A stretch of DNA of 64,000 nt from Pedobacter metabolipauper (GTDB lineage: Bacteria > Bacteroidota > Bacteroidia > Sphingobacteriales > Sphingobacteriaceae), in assembly GCF_004362715.1 (NCBI RefSeq), contig NZ_SNYC01000008.1, positions 97,044 through 161,043 on the forward strand. Direction: 5' to 3'. Of this stretch, positions 7,651 through 17,531 are shown one piece after another. The notes below the pieces were generated by a model. It did no database searches, was not told the DNA's origin, and worked only from the letters and a program-made list of their open reading frames with translations. The position numbers were made by a program, and so were the translations under genes. Numbering within the stretch: the stretch's first letter is position 1; the number at the start of each line of letters is the position of its first letter.

Positions 7651-10380
7651 ATGAAACAGAAAAAACTCTTCCACCTGCTGGCGTTGCTGCTGCTCTGCTT
7701 CCCGCAGATGCTTTTTGCACAAAAAAGTGATGCCTTTTCAAAAATGAGACCCGGTGATTGGTTTGAAGTCCTGGTATCAGATGCCGATCGTGACCCTAAT
7801 GATGAAAGCTATCGTTTCAATATCCGTTATACGTTGAAAGAAGTTGATGCAGCGGGTAATAAGACGTATATGCTCAGCTTTGAAAGGATCAGGATCATTA
7901 TTTCAGCAACCTCAAAAAGTCCCTTGGGTTACGACTCTTATTACCCGCCTTACCAGCAGGGTATTCAGCAGAAGCCGCTTAGACCAGGATTTACTTTGGA
8001 CGTCGATAAAACAGGCAAGGTGCTTTCTGCAATGCCTGAATATGATTTTCCGTTGGTAAATCTTTATCAGATTGGTCCCGTTAAAACGGACATGATCAGG
8101 TCCGTGCAATTGAAGCCTGTTTATGAGGAATCGGCTATTTTGATTTCTCAATTTATCCTGACTGCTATCGCCCATAATGAAAAAGATTGGTACAGCGGGC
8201 AGATCTATAAAGATACCGGGTTAAGATTTGTTTTGGCTGATGCTGCATTTCCCATGGCCTCCAATGTACTTATAGAAGGGAATATCAAGAACATCGACGT
8301 GCAAATGATGCAGCCACTCACGCTAAATCTACAAGGGGTGAAAAGGGAATTTCATATCGCCAAAGATGGAAGTTTTAGAATGACAGCTTTTGTAACTGAA
8401 GGAACAGATGCCAGCCTGAACTATAGCTCATTATCAAAAAGATTAAGTATTCCTTTGATTTTAAGTCCCGGAGATACACTTCGTATTCATGCCGATGCCG
8501 GTCGCCTTATTGAAAGTCTGCAGTTCTCAGGCAGACCAGCAAAAATGGCCGAATTTGGATTGGAACTGGCTAAATTTGCCCAGACAAAGAAAAGCGCTGA
8601 AATTCCCTATGGGGCGACATCCTTTTCGGCAAAAAATCTTATGGAAGATCAGATTGCCGATGAAAGCACTTTCAGAAGATTGGTTGAAAAATACAATCAA
8701 CAACTATCTGATGATGTTTTGATATATCACCATCTAAAATTTGCCTTCGAAAGTGCCAAAGAAAGACTCGATTTTTTATCAAAAACCAACTACAAAAGTA
8801 GTCCCCAATCACAGAGATTTGGGAACTTTCCCAAGGATTTTTTCAAAGGGATTGATACACTGCCAGTGTTGATGAATAATTACAATACTGCGGCCTGGAA
8901 TACATCATTCCTCTATAGTTTTCAATTTTATATGACCAGTAAGGATAACCAGTTCAATGGGGGCAGTCAGGGATTTTTTCTCGGCAGTTACGTTTCTTCC
9001 CTGAATCACTTGAGACGGTTTCCGCTATACTTTGCACTGACTGGTGCTTTTGAAAATGAATTTATGGTCAATAGCTGGAAGACCGCACAAACATTGAAGC
9101 CCTATTACGACGATTTCATCAACAACTGCGGAGATACGGCACTTACCAATCTTGTTCAGCAAAAATGGCAGGCCCTCGCCGCCTGGGCACCTGGAAATCC
9201 AATGCCGCTAAAGAACATTAAACTTTCCGACGGCAGCCTGCTGGACCTTAACCAATTTAAAGGCAAGGTGCTGAGCATTACATTCAACTTTCACAATCCG
9301 GAGCAAATGGGCAGGCTGTTAAACAGAATTAAAAATCAGGATCCCAAAAAAGTTCATTTTCTCATCGTTCAATTAAAATTAAAGGGGGCAGGGTATCCAG
9401 CATCCAGTATTACAGAAGAACTTAAGAAGCTTCCTCAGGTAAGCTATGTAGAAGTCACGAATCTGGATAAAGACCTGGAAAAAGTCATATTGGCTGATGC
9501 TTTTGATATTAAAACATTTGTTCTCGATGCTGATCAGCGGATCATTCAGGACAATATTAATGAAAGTCCGAATACATTTTCGCAGGACAAAGTATTCGAA
9601 GAAGTCATTCAAAAGGCATTGGCTCCCAAAACAATGAGTAAGGAAGACAAAGCTGAATTGATCAAAATAACAGGATGGAGCATTGGCTCCATCCTGTTTG
9701 CAAGCTTGATCTTTTTGTGGATCTATAAAGCAAGGATCTCTGCAATCAGAAGGAAAGAATCCTTAGTGAGGCAGATCAAAGAGCTGGAGATCAAAGCCAT
9801 TCGTTCTCAGATGAATCCTCATTTTATGTTTAACGCATTGAATTCCATTCAGTCGTTAATCAATAACAAGCAATATAAGGAAGCCAATATTTACCTGGAG
9901 AAGTTTTCATTATTGATGCGGAGGGTACTCAACAATTCAGAGAAAACTTTTGTGAGCCTCTCCGATGAAATAGAGGCCGTGTCGCTTTATGCAGAATTGG
10001 AAAAGCTGCGGTTTGATTTCATTTTTAGTATTACGATAGACAAAGAAATCAATACTGACCTTACCGAAATCCCTGGCATGATCATTCAGCCACTGGTAGA
10101 AAATGCCATCATACATGGAATTGCACAGAAAGGAAGCAAAGGAATTCTCGAGATTCTAATCACTAAAGAGCCGGGTTATCTCAGTATACAAGTGATTGAC
10201 AATGGTAAAGGTTTGATCGCAAAAGCCGCTGAAAAGCAGGATGGATTTGGTTTGAAGCTGGTTCGGGAACGCCTGAATTTATTAAATGCACAAGGCGCAG
10301 AAGGCGCATTGAAGATAAACAGTAATTCAGGTGATGCCGCTGCAGGCGTTACCGCGACCTTAACCATCCCGATCGATTAA
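7651..10380 (+). CDS. LytS-type histidine kinase fused to a TlpA-like periplasmic region
   Basis: 909 residues from the ATG at 7651, chosen because a signal peptide follows at once (LLALLLLCFPQMLFAQ); an upstream in-frame start at 7561 adds a poor leader. Residues about 20-500 resemble the long N-terminal region of Bacteroidota TlpA-type proteins. Residues about 512-660 look like an AhpC/TlpA thioredoxin fold (WAPGNPMPLKNIKLSDGS, DLNQFKGKVLSITFNF, FVLDADQRII) but the CxxC active site is absent. A membrane helix at about 673-695 is followed by a His_kinase domain (PF06580 type): SQMNPHFMFN with predicted phospho-acceptor His724, N-box LVENAIIHG near 812-820, and ATP-lid DNGKG near 849. No response regulator is adjacent, so the partner is encoded elsewhere. 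A TlpA-type oxidoreductase lies convergent to it. Confidence 0.85.
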   Translation: MKQKKLFHLLALLLLCFPQMLFAQKSDAFSKMRPGDWFEVLVSDADRDPNDESYRFNIRYTLKEVDAAGNKTYMLSFERIRIIISATSKSPLGYDSYYPPYQQGIQQKPLRPGFTLDVDKTGKVLSAMPEYDFPLVNLYQIGPVKTDMIRSVQLKPVYEESAILISQFILTAIAHNEKDWYSGQIYKDTGLRFVLADAAFPMASNVLIEGNIKNIDVQMMQPLTLNLQGVKREFHIAKDGSFRMTAFVTEGTDASLNYSSLSKRLSIPLILSPGDTLRIHADAGRLIESLQFSGRPAKMAEFGLELAKFAQTKKSAEIPYGATSFSAKNLMEDQIADESTFRRLVEKYNQQLSDDVLIYHHLKFAFESAKERLDFLSKTNYKSSPQSQRFGNFPKDFFKGIDTLPVLMNNYNTAAWNTSFLYSFQFYMTSKDNQFNGGSQGFFLGSYVSSLNHLRRFPLYFALTGAFENEFMVNSWKTAQTLKPYYDDFINNCGDTALTNLVQQKWQALAAWAPGNPMPLKNIKLSDGSLLDLNQFKGKVLSITFNFHNPEQMGRLLNRIKNQDPKKVHFLIVQLKLKGAGYPASSITEELKKLPQVSYVEVTNLDKDLEKVILADAFDIKTFVLDADQRIIQDNINESPNTFSQDKVFEEVIQKALAPKTMSKEDKAELIKITGWSIGSILFASLIFLWIYKARISAIRRKESLVRQIKELEIKAIRSQMNPHFMFNALNSIQSLINNKQYKEANIYLEKFSLLMRRVLNNSEKTFVSLSDEIEAVSLYAELEKLRFDFIFSITIDKEINTDLTEIPGMIIQPLVENAIIHGIAQKGSKGILEILITKEPGYLSIQVIDNGKGLIAKAAEKQDGFGLKLVRERLNLLNAQGAEGALKINSNSGDAAAGVTATLTIPID

Positions 10381-10512
10381 GCAACTCAAACTCCTGTCTT
10401 TTATGACCAGGGTCCAGGCTTTGCCACAGAATTAGCTTATGTAATACAAAAAGTAAACACAAATATTCCAAATGGCACTGTAAACGGTGATCGTTTAGAT
10501 GCTATTTTATAA
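10381..10512 (+). pseudogene. Possible coding remnant after the histidine kinase stop
   Basis: Directly after the kinase TAA the same frame stays open for 43 codons to TAA at 10510-10512. Its translation has normal protein character (VFYDQGPGFATELAYVIQKV, NGTVNGDRLDAIL) and has no start codon. It may be the tail of a lost gene or an in-frame extension cut off by the TAA. I do not recognise the family; it could be chance. Confidence 0.3.
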
Positions 10513-12837
10513 TTAAATCTCCCATTTTAAATATTTGTTCAGAATGTCGTTATAGTCTGAATAATAAGAAATGGTGAGATAAACCCCATTTGGGAGCAAC
10601 AGGAGTTTCGTAGGATAGCCTCTGATCTTGAAATCATTTTCTACTTTTCCGTCAGACATCAGGACCTGATAAGTATATTTCGTTTTTTCCATGAAGTCAT
10701 CTACATTTTTCTTCTTGTCGAAGCAGGCTATGGTTGTTACGATTAACTTCTCCGGATTTGGGTTTTTTAAATGTATCGCATCAATTTTATCAATCTCTGC
10801 AACACAGCTGCCGCACCACGTTCCCCAGAAATCTACAAATACAAATTTGTTCTGCTGATCTTTATTGGCAACAACCATTCCGGAGCGTTCGCTTAGTGAG
10901 AATTGGGGTACAAGTGGTAATTTAGCTTTCAATGCCGCACTAAAGAAAGCTTTGAAGTCCCCATCAGGATAAGTCTTAAAGTACTTTTCTTTTAGTATAG
11001 GATATCGTTCCGGTTCCATGATCACCATATCAACATATTTTTGCAATTTGGCATCGTCATTCAGACCGGAACTCCCGCCAGAAGCCAGATAAAGATCAGT
11101 ATAAGCTATAAACGGTGTAAACTTGTACTCTGCTGTTAAACCAAATTGGTTATCGACAATGTCCTGCTGGGTGGGTAAATAATCAGCCGCCATTTGCAGG
11201 TAAGCTGCTTCCGTGTCCTTATTGAACTTGCTTTTGCGATAATAGGCATCAGCAAGATTTTTTTTGTAAACTATTTTGTTAGGGCTAATCGAATACTGGA
11301 AAGTGAAAGGACTTATGTTTTCAATAGATCCAGAGTTGATCATCTCTATTTTCTTCTTGCTCAAATCAATTGTATAATCAATATAGGCGAGTAAGATCGA
11401 ATCGGGAACGTTCTTTTTCATCAGCTCATCGTAAATCAGGATCCGATAGCGGCCTGCTTTATCGAATACAGAATTGAAGTGTATATCAGCTATTTTGGTC
11501 AACTCATTTTGATCAGTTGCCAGTCTGGCCTGAACATAAGTTTTCATTCCCTTGAAAAGCGCTGTCGCTATAGGTACTTTAAGTTCCTCTATCTGTTCAA
11601 TGATATTTAGTGCCATTTTAAGGGAATCACGATCTTTCATTCGATAAACCAAACCACCGAATTGGTCATGTATTGAAGTAGAGGCGTTCTCCATATTCAT
11701 TGGGTAATAATCCTCTCCTTTAAATTTAGTGAAGCAAAGCTCAACTGCTTTTTTAACATTACTTAGGTCACCCCGTTCCAAATCATCAGCCATCTTATTT
11801 TCAACATCGTTCTCATCCGGTAAGAATTCATAGGGAACTTTGGCAAGAATCTCCTCATAACCATCACCCACATAAGTTAAAACGCCTAGTTTGGCACCCA
11901 GATATTGATAGTCGTCTTTTGCAAATCCTTTGTCCAGCGCACTAAGCCTTTTCATGATCTCTGCTTCTATGGTCTGGCTGCCTTTTTCTTTATTAAAAAG
12001 ATCTGCGAGATCATGTATGGTACGGATTGCCTTGTTAATCGGTGTGTAATAATCTTTGTAATTTAAGGTGATTTTCGCTTCATACATTAGCGGTAATACC
12101 GCGAGTTTAGTTTTGCTGTCTGTTGATACCAGATTAAACCTATTCATGGTATATGAACTGTTGATGGCTGCACCCGTCGCAGATATTGTATTTGTGGCAG
12201 AGTCAAGAGTATAGGAGGAGATTAGTCTGCTGGAATTTCCTATCGTGGCTTCCTTTTTTAACTGATGGCTGGTAGTCTGATCTGTGAGGTTGGTACGGAA
12301 AGTCGTGTCTAAATTTTTACCCGGATATTTAAAGAATGCGGAAAGCATTTTAAAGCGCTCATCTGTGACTATCATGTCAGCAACTTTCTGGTGCTTTTGA
12401 TTAGGCTCAGGAGTGCGTAATTCTTTTAATTTTGCCAGAATAGCTTCCTTGATCTTAGCCACTCCGTGTATCGCTGTGATATTTCCATTTTTATCAACCA
12501 TTAGCTCATAGGAGCTGTTGCTGATCACTTTATTTGCGATGGCTGAAAACTCTTCAGGCTGTTCCGCAAAGGGAACTGTAGAGTCAAGAATTTTGTCGGA
12601 CCACTGTGTAAGAAATAACTCGGGTGATGCTTTTATCGTATAAATGCCATTATTATGGGCAATTACCTCAAAATTTGTTTTCCAGTACTGGTAATTACTT
12701 GAACGATATTTCGGGTTCTTTAGGTTTGATTTATTCAGTCCTTCATAGCTGAACTTTTGTCCGGCTTTCAGTTCTAATGTTTGCGCGCCGGCAATTGAAG
12801 AAATAAAGAGAAAGGCGAGTAAGAGTTTGATTTTCAT
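10513..12837 (-). CDS. TlpA-family thiol-disulfide oxidoreductase, long form
   Basis: 774 residues from the ATG at 12837 (a second ATG at 12849 adds four residues). Signal peptide at about 1-19 (LLAFLFISSIAGAQ). Residues 20-620 are a large, mostly helical and beta region of unknown function that appears in Bacteroidota TlpA-like proteins. The C-terminal 150 residues form a thioredoxin domain with FVDFWGTWCGSC (cysteines near 673 and 676) and the cis-proline region RGYPTKLLL. Expected to reduce or exchange disulfides in the periplasm; the partner is unknown. Only 29 bp separate it from the upstream S41 protease, so they form an operon. It converges on the histidine kinase whose thioredoxin domain lacks the cysteines. 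Confidence 0.8.
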   Translation of the reverse strand: MKIKLLLAFLFISSIAGAQTLELKAGQKFSYEGLNKSNLKNPKYRSSNYQYWKTNFEVIAHNNGIYTIKASPELFLTQWSDKILDSTVPFAEQPEEFSAIANKVISNSSYELMVDKNGNITAIHGVAKIKEAILAKLKELRTPEPNQKHQKVADMIVTDERFKMLSAFFKYPGKNLDTTFRTNLTDQTTSHQLKKEATIGNSSRLISSYTLDSATNTISATGAAINSSYTMNRFNLVSTDSKTKLAVLPLMYEAKITLNYKDYYTPINKAIRTIHDLADLFNKEKGSQTIEAEIMKRLSALDKGFAKDDYQYLGAKLGVLTYVGDGYEEILAKVPYEFLPDENDVENKMADDLERGDLSNVKKAVELCFTKFKGEDYYPMNMENASTSIHDQFGGLVYRMKDRDSLKMALNIIEQIEELKVPIATALFKGMKTYVQARLATDQNELTKIADIHFNSVFDKAGRYRILIYDELMKKNVPDSILLAYIDYTIDLSKKKIEMINSGSIENISPFTFQYSISPNKIVYKKNLADAYYRKSKFNKDTEAAYLQMAADYLPTQQDIVDNQFGLTAEYKFTPFIAYTDLYLASGGSSGLNDDAKLQKYVDMVIMEPERYPILKEKYFKTYPDGDFKAFFSAALKAKLPLVPQFSLSERSGMVVANKDQQNKFVFVDFWGTWCGSCVAEIDKIDAIHLKNPNPEKLIVTTIACFDKKKNVDDFMEKTKYTYQVLMSDGKVENDFKIRGYPTKLLLLPNGVYLTISYYSDYNDILNKYLKWEI

Positions 12838-12866
12838 AGCGTTGATCATGAGTTACAAGATAGTGA

Positions 12867-15104
12867 TTAATGGTTGTCTATTCTGATTAGTTTCTTGGCT
12901 TCTTCTAAAACCTCGTCTCTGCGTTCTTTAATGCCTTTAACCGTGGGCTTTACAATCCGGTCAATTTTTACCCCAACCCGTTGCGCATTGTAGCCATCCG
13001 GATAATATACACCTATTCCGGAAATCCATGTTGTGATTCCACCAGGTAAGTAAATGGGCGTGATGTTGCCATCTGCTCCCGCAGATGTACTGCCTATAAC
13101 GGTCACATTCGGTGCACTCTGCATGGCCATGGTTACAAATTCTGAATTGCTCTGCGTATTTTCATTGACCAGAACAACTACTTTTCCTTTGTAATAATTG
13201 GTTGATATGGTTCCGTTCTTAACAGCAGGTTTAAAGATGAAGGTTCCAGGCTGGCTGATCGACCGTTCACTAAACTTCACAAAGTCACTGGGTCCTGATT
13301 TAAAGTAAGCAGCCAGGGTACTCTCGATCACATCAATCGGATAGCCACGCATATCCACTATAATGCCTTTGGTGTTTTTGAATCGTGTTTTTATGCTGTC
13401 CAGCTGCGTATTTTGATAGGTTTCGCAGTGGATATAACCGATATCATCGTCAATCAAATGGTAAACAGGCTTTGGAGGTATCAGATATAGGTCGCTCGAT
13501 CTGGCCTGTGAGCCGGATTGAACAATGGCAAGCGGTAAATGATCCCTAATGATCTGTAAGGTAAATAAACTGTCATTGCCTCTAAGCAAATAAAGACCCC
13601 TCATATCCCGCAAGACAGTGCCCCGGTTGGAAGCAGGTGTGAGCGGTGTATATTTATTAACCAGCGATTGCACCTTTTCTCCATTGATTGCCGTAATGAT
13701 GTCTCCAAGCCGCAGGTTCTTACGGTCGTCTGCTGTTTTTTTTAATGAACTCACTACCACAAACTGATTTTCAACAAAGGCGGCATCAAACGGTAGTTTA
13801 TATTTTCCAAAGCTGCGCTCACGCACTTCACTTTCAATAAAGGCATGTGAATCGTGTATGGATGCAATTAGCCGGGTTATCGTGTTTACATACTCATATT
13901 CATCATGTGCCTTAATGACCTGTGGAATGAACGCGGGAAGGACACTATTCCAGTTTTCTGTAGTTAGATCCCTGTATGGCGAAAAATATTGAATGGTGTT
14001 CCAATAGCGGTATAAGGCTAGTAGCCGCTGTCCGGCATCGGGATACTTTTTATCTGCATAACTACTTTCATGCGGAAAGGAAGTGTGAGCGGCATCCTTA
14101 AGGCCATCCACGTAATAATGAGTGAGGTTATTGCTGTTCTTTAAAATATAGGCGAGTTTATTGGAGAGCGTGTTACTAAAGATCTTATTTTTAAAGAGGC
14201 TGCCATAATCGGGTTTTAACGCGATAAGACCCGGTGCTGTAGGTGTTTTGCAATTCGTGCAGGGTTTAACCTGTCCGAGTTTATCCACCCATCTTTCCAT
14301 CAGCATGGATGCCTGCATATCATTTGTGCAACGGATGAGATCCGGTAATATTCTGAACAGTTCAGCATCCCAATTGAATTTTCCATTCGCAATTGCGGGA
14401 TGGTGGTATTTTAAGAAACCCCAAAGTTCGCCGAGTACCGTTAAATATTTCTGGCCTGATGGTGTAAAAAGGATGGTATCAATGCCAGAGCTTTTGTCGA
14501 ACTGGGTATCATTCAATGCCTCGTACAGGGGTAACTGTATTTCTAATACATCGTCTATTGGTTTTTCATCGATATATAATCGCAGGCTGTCCACCCACAT
14601 GGTACCTTTGCCAGCCATTACGGCCCCAACATGAATGGTTGCTACTTCGCGACCGTCGTATGGCAGCTGGATCATAAATTCCTTCCAGTCATTTGTGCCG
14701 TTAAAAGCAGGCTTTTCTGTGTTGTCAAAAGAGATGCGTTTACCATTTGCCCCATCCGTACGCATCCAAAGTCCGGCGAAGCCGTCAGTCACATCTTTGG
14801 TCTTCAGATTGCCGCCCAATACCAAACGTGAACCCCGATATCGCTTATTGATCCTAAAAACGATTGATCCATAATCTGGTCCCGGCCTGTTGGTGATGGA
14901 GACTGAATATTTACCTTGCCGCTTTACAGTACTGTCGAGTTTTACCAGGTAGTTGGTCTGGTTTTTTAGCGTGAAATCCCAGCCAAGGGGATTGCCGGTG
15001 CGGTCTAATATCTCAAAATTGCCGTTAAATTTATGCTGTCCGTAGAGGACTGAACTAAAACATACGAGTAATGCTGCTAAAATTGGCCAGGTAATCAGTT
15101 TCAT
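12867..15104 (-). CDS. S41 family C-terminal processing peptidase-like protein
   Basis: 745 residues from the ATG at 15104 (an ATG at 15134 would add ten residues before the signal peptide). After the signal peptide (LAALLVCFSSVLYGQ) come a jelly-roll-like region at about 20-180, a helical linker, a PDZ-like region (LRLGDIITAINGEKVQSLV) and a tail-specific protease domain at about 545-735 (IGYIHCETYQN, GIIVDMRGYP, VLVNENTQSNSEF, GSTSAGADGN). The serine in TQSNSEF, near residue 650, sits where S41 nucleophiles are found. Probably a periplasmic protease; substrate unknown. First gene of the operon with the TlpA-type gene. Confidence 0.85.
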   Translation of the reverse strand: MKLITWPILAALLVCFSSVLYGQHKFNGNFEILDRTGNPLGWDFTLKNQTNYLVKLDSTVKRQGKYSVSITNRPGPDYGSIVFRINKRYRGSRLVLGGNLKTKDVTDGFAGLWMRTDGANGKRISFDNTEKPAFNGTNDWKEFMIQLPYDGREVATIHVGAVMAGKGTMWVDSLRLYIDEKPIDDVLEIQLPLYEALNDTQFDKSSGIDTILFTPSGQKYLTVLGELWGFLKYHHPAIANGKFNWDAELFRILPDLIRCTNDMQASMLMERWVDKLGQVKPCTNCKTPTAPGLIALKPDYGSLFKNKIFSNTLSNKLAYILKNSNNLTHYYVDGLKDAAHTSFPHESSYADKKYPDAGQRLLALYRYWNTIQYFSPYRDLTTENWNSVLPAFIPQVIKAHDEYEYVNTITRLIASIHDSHAFIESEVRERSFGKYKLPFDAAFVENQFVVVSSLKKTADDRKNLRLGDIITAINGEKVQSLVNKYTPLTPASNRGTVLRDMRGLYLLRGNDSLFTLQIIRDHLPLAIVQSGSQARSSDLYLIPPKPVYHLIDDDIGYIHCETYQNTQLDSIKTRFKNTKGIIVDMRGYPIDVIESTLAAYFKSGPSDFVKFSERSISQPGTFIFKPAVKNGTISTNYYKGKVVVLVNENTQSNSEFVTMAMQSAPNVTVIGSTSAGADGNITPIYLPGGITTWISGIGVYYPDGYNAQRVGVKIDRIVKPTVKGIKERRDEVLEEAKKLIRIDNH

Positions 15105-15427
15105 GCCGCAAAATACAGGATTTCGGTTTTGCATGTTTATAAACCGGGCTGGTTTAACTTTTTTTAACTACTGGTAACTCTTTGCAAACACATCTTTTGT
15201 CTAAAATTTAAGTTTTCTTTTAAAGTAATAATTTGCTGGAATCTAATCTTTGTTCAGCGGTCGATCTATGAATTTTCGGTTAATAGCTGTTTCAATAAAC
15301 GCTGCTTAACGGCATTAAAAGTAATATAACAGCGCTTGAATTCAGGTAGAATTGATATAGCCTTCGGGAGCTATTATTTATTAACTTAAGACTGACTAGG
15401 TGCCTGCAATGTGTCCATACGCTTTTG

Positions 15428-15480
15428 ACCCTGTTACCACCCTGTTAGCACCCTGTCACGACCCTGTTAGCACCCTGTAA
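15428..15480. repeat. 11-bp tandem repeat, five copies
   Basis: Five head-to-tail copies of ACCCTGTTAGC with small changes, starting at 15428, 15439, 15450, 15461 and 15472 (last copy 9 bases). The period equals about one DNA helical turn. Function unknown. Confidence 0.85.
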
Positions 15481-15661
15481 AAGTACTACCCTTGTGCTGC
15501 TCTTTACTGCCGCTTTAACGCGGCAAATTTTAGGAGGTTTTACTGGATGTTAGTCTTCCGGATGCTAAAATAAGAATTATTTTTAGCATGATAAGGACGC
15601 TAACCCTCTAAGTTCTGCACCCTTGTGTTTTAAAGAATTAAGCGCCCTAAGCAATTTTATG

Positions 15662-15684
15662 AAATTATCGTATAACGATAATTT
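15662..15684. promoter_or_regulatory. Palindrome upstream of the GH32 gene
   Basis: Perfect 10-bp inverted repeat AAATTATCGT / ACGATAATTT around the 3 bases ATA, 195 bp before the GH32 start. There is no T-run, so an operator is more likely than a terminator. The binding protein is unknown. Confidence 0.45.
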
Positions 15685-15879
15685 AACTAGATTAATGGTC
15701 TCTAAACAAATGCTGAAATGAGAATATAATCTGCTATGCAATAAACCAATCGTTTATGGTTTTTCCCTTTTTTCTTATATTTTTAATGCAAATTAGAGAA
15801 TCTTCGATGTTGCCCGTCACCACAAATCGTGCTATTGAAGTTACACTTGCCTGAAAAACCCGGCATTTAAAATTAACGT

Positions 15880-17529
15880 ATGAAAGGAATAATAAGATTT
15901 ATACTGACTGCAGGCTTTGTCTTCTGTAGTGTACTCACTGCAAATTCGGCAGACATCACCATTAAAATTACCAAAAAGTATTTGAATCTGCCCATTTCCC
16001 AGCGCCAGGACAGAGGTACCATGCAATTCAGTATTGCCGGTAAACAGGAGCGCTCATTCCGCATCAGACTGGCAGCCAATGAACCTGAGTATTGGGTATT
16101 TTGTGATATGTCTGCCTTAAAAGGAAAAACCATCAACATTAGTTACGATGGACATGGGGCAGGACTGAGTAAGATCTATCAGGACGATCAAATCGCAGGG
16201 CAGGATTCTCTCTACAACGAAAAGAACCGTCCGCAGTTTCATTTTACCTCGAGAAGAGGTTGGATTAACGATCCGAACGGAATGATCTTTTACGAAGGAG
16301 AATACCATCTTTTTTATCAGCACAATCCCTACGAAAGAGAATGGGAAAATATGTCATGGGGACATGCCGTGAGTACGGATATGAACCATTGGAAAGAGCT
16401 TCCTGTTGCGTTATCGCCGGATAAGCTTGGAACGATGTTTTCCGGTTCAACCGTGATCGATTACAACAATACCGCGGGTTTTAATAAAGGAAATATACCG
16501 GCAATGGTTGCCCTTTACACGGCAGACAATCCAGACCGCGAAATTCAATGTGTTGCCTATAGCCTCGATAAAGGCCGTACCTGGACAAAATATGATAAGA
16601 ATCCCGTAATAGACTCTAAAGATAAATGGAAAAGCAAGGATACGCGGGATCCGCGGGTGTTTTGGTATAAACCCGGCAATCATTGGGTCATGGTACTCAA
16701 TGAACGTGATGGTCATTCCATCTATAATTCCAAAAATCTGAAAGACTGGACCTATGAAAGCCATGTTACCGGATTTTGGGAATGCCCCGATCTATTTGAA
16801 CTGCCTGTTGATGGTGATAAAAATAAAACAAAATGGGTGATGTATGGGGCATCTAATACGTACATGATCGGCTCATTCGACGGAAAAACCTTTACACCTG
16901 AGTCTGGCAAACATTATAACGTAACGGGAACGATCTATGCTGCCCAAACCTTTACCAATATGCCTGAAAGTGATCCAAGGAGGATCCAGATTGGTTGGGG
17001 TAAGGTGCAACAGCCCGGAATGCCTTTTAACAATATGATGCTTATGCCGACAGAACTTACGCTTCATACTACGAAGAACGGAATCAGGATGTTTAGCATG
17101 CCGGTTAAAGAAACTACCCAATTGTTTGAACGTGTGCATCAATGGCCTTCCTTAACGCCTGCTGAAGCGAATCAAAAACTTAAGGAATTCTACAATTCAG
17201 ACCGCTTCAGGGTTAAAGCTACCATTAAGTTGTCTTATGCAACCAGTGCAGGATTTAACCTGTTCGGCCAGCGTGTGGTAGATTATGACATGAACTTTAA
17301 CCTGATCAATGGGGTGTTCTATTCGCCGGATGCCATCACCAGCATGGAGCTGGACGTTGACATTTATGTTGACCGCACGTCCATAGAGGTATTTGTAGAC
17401 AATGGGGCCTATTCTTATTCGATGGAAAGAAGACCCCGTTCAGACAACAAAGAAGGATTGCATTTCTGGGGAAATGAGGTAGAAGTGAAGAACCTCGGGA
17501 TTTATTCCGTTAAGTCGATCTGGAAGTAA
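15880..17529 (+). CDS. GH32 fructan hydrolase (levanase/inulinase type)
   Basis: 549 residues with a signal peptide (about 1-23, ending TANSA). Residues 24-110 form a small N-terminal beta domain that precedes the catalytic domain in many Bacteroidota GH32 enzymes. The five-bladed propeller follows with all three GH32 acidic motifs: WINDPNG with nucleophile Asp131, RDP with Asp257, and WECPD with acid/base Glu301. The C-terminal beta-sandwich (DIYVDRTSIEVFVDNG) is complete. The enzyme should release fructose from levan, inulin or sucrose outside the cytoplasm. There is no SusC/SusD pair or fructokinase beside it, so it appears as a stand-alone enzyme with its own long upstream region. It converges on the PhyH gene with 2 bp between. 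Confidence 0.93.
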   Translation: MKGIIRFILTAGFVFCSVLTANSADITIKITKKYLNLPISQRQDRGTMQFSIAGKQERSFRIRLAANEPEYWVFCDMSALKGKTINISYDGHGAGLSKIYQDDQIAGQDSLYNEKNRPQFHFTSRRGWINDPNGMIFYEGEYHLFYQHNPYEREWENMSWGHAVSTDMNHWKELPVALSPDKLGTMFSGSTVIDYNNTAGFNKGNIPAMVALYTADNPDREIQCVAYSLDKGRTWTKYDKNPVIDSKDKWKSKDTRDPRVFWYKPGNHWVMVLNERDGHSIYNSKNLKDWTYESHVTGFWECPDLFELPVDGDKNKTKWVMYGASNTYMIGSFDGKTFTPESGKHYNVTGTIYAAQTFTNMPESDPRRIQIGWGKVQQPGMPFNNMMLMPTELTLHTTKNGIRMFSMPVKETTQLFERVHQWPSLTPAEANQKLKEFYNSDRFRVKATIKLSYATSAGFNLFGQRVVDYDMNFNLINGVFYSPDAITSMELDVDIYVDRTSIEVFVDNGAYSYSMERRPRSDNKEGLHFWGNEVEVKNLGIYSVKSIWK

Positions 17530-17531
17530 TC

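Larger units (their letters stand above)
15105..15879. other. 775-bp non-coding gap with several structured elements
   Basis: No plausible gene is visible. The gap holds promoter space for the S41 operon (left) and the GH32 gene (right). It contains an 11-bp tandem repeat (15428-15480), a GC-rich hairpin with 6-bp arms TGCCGC and GCGGCA at 15508-15525, and a 10-bp-arm palindrome at 15662-15684. A weaker hairpin with a TTCG loop lies near 15357-15374. Confidence 0.7.

Noticed and set aside
15428..15480. CRISPR-like array
   Set aside because: Units are 11 bp and directly adjacent with no spacers.
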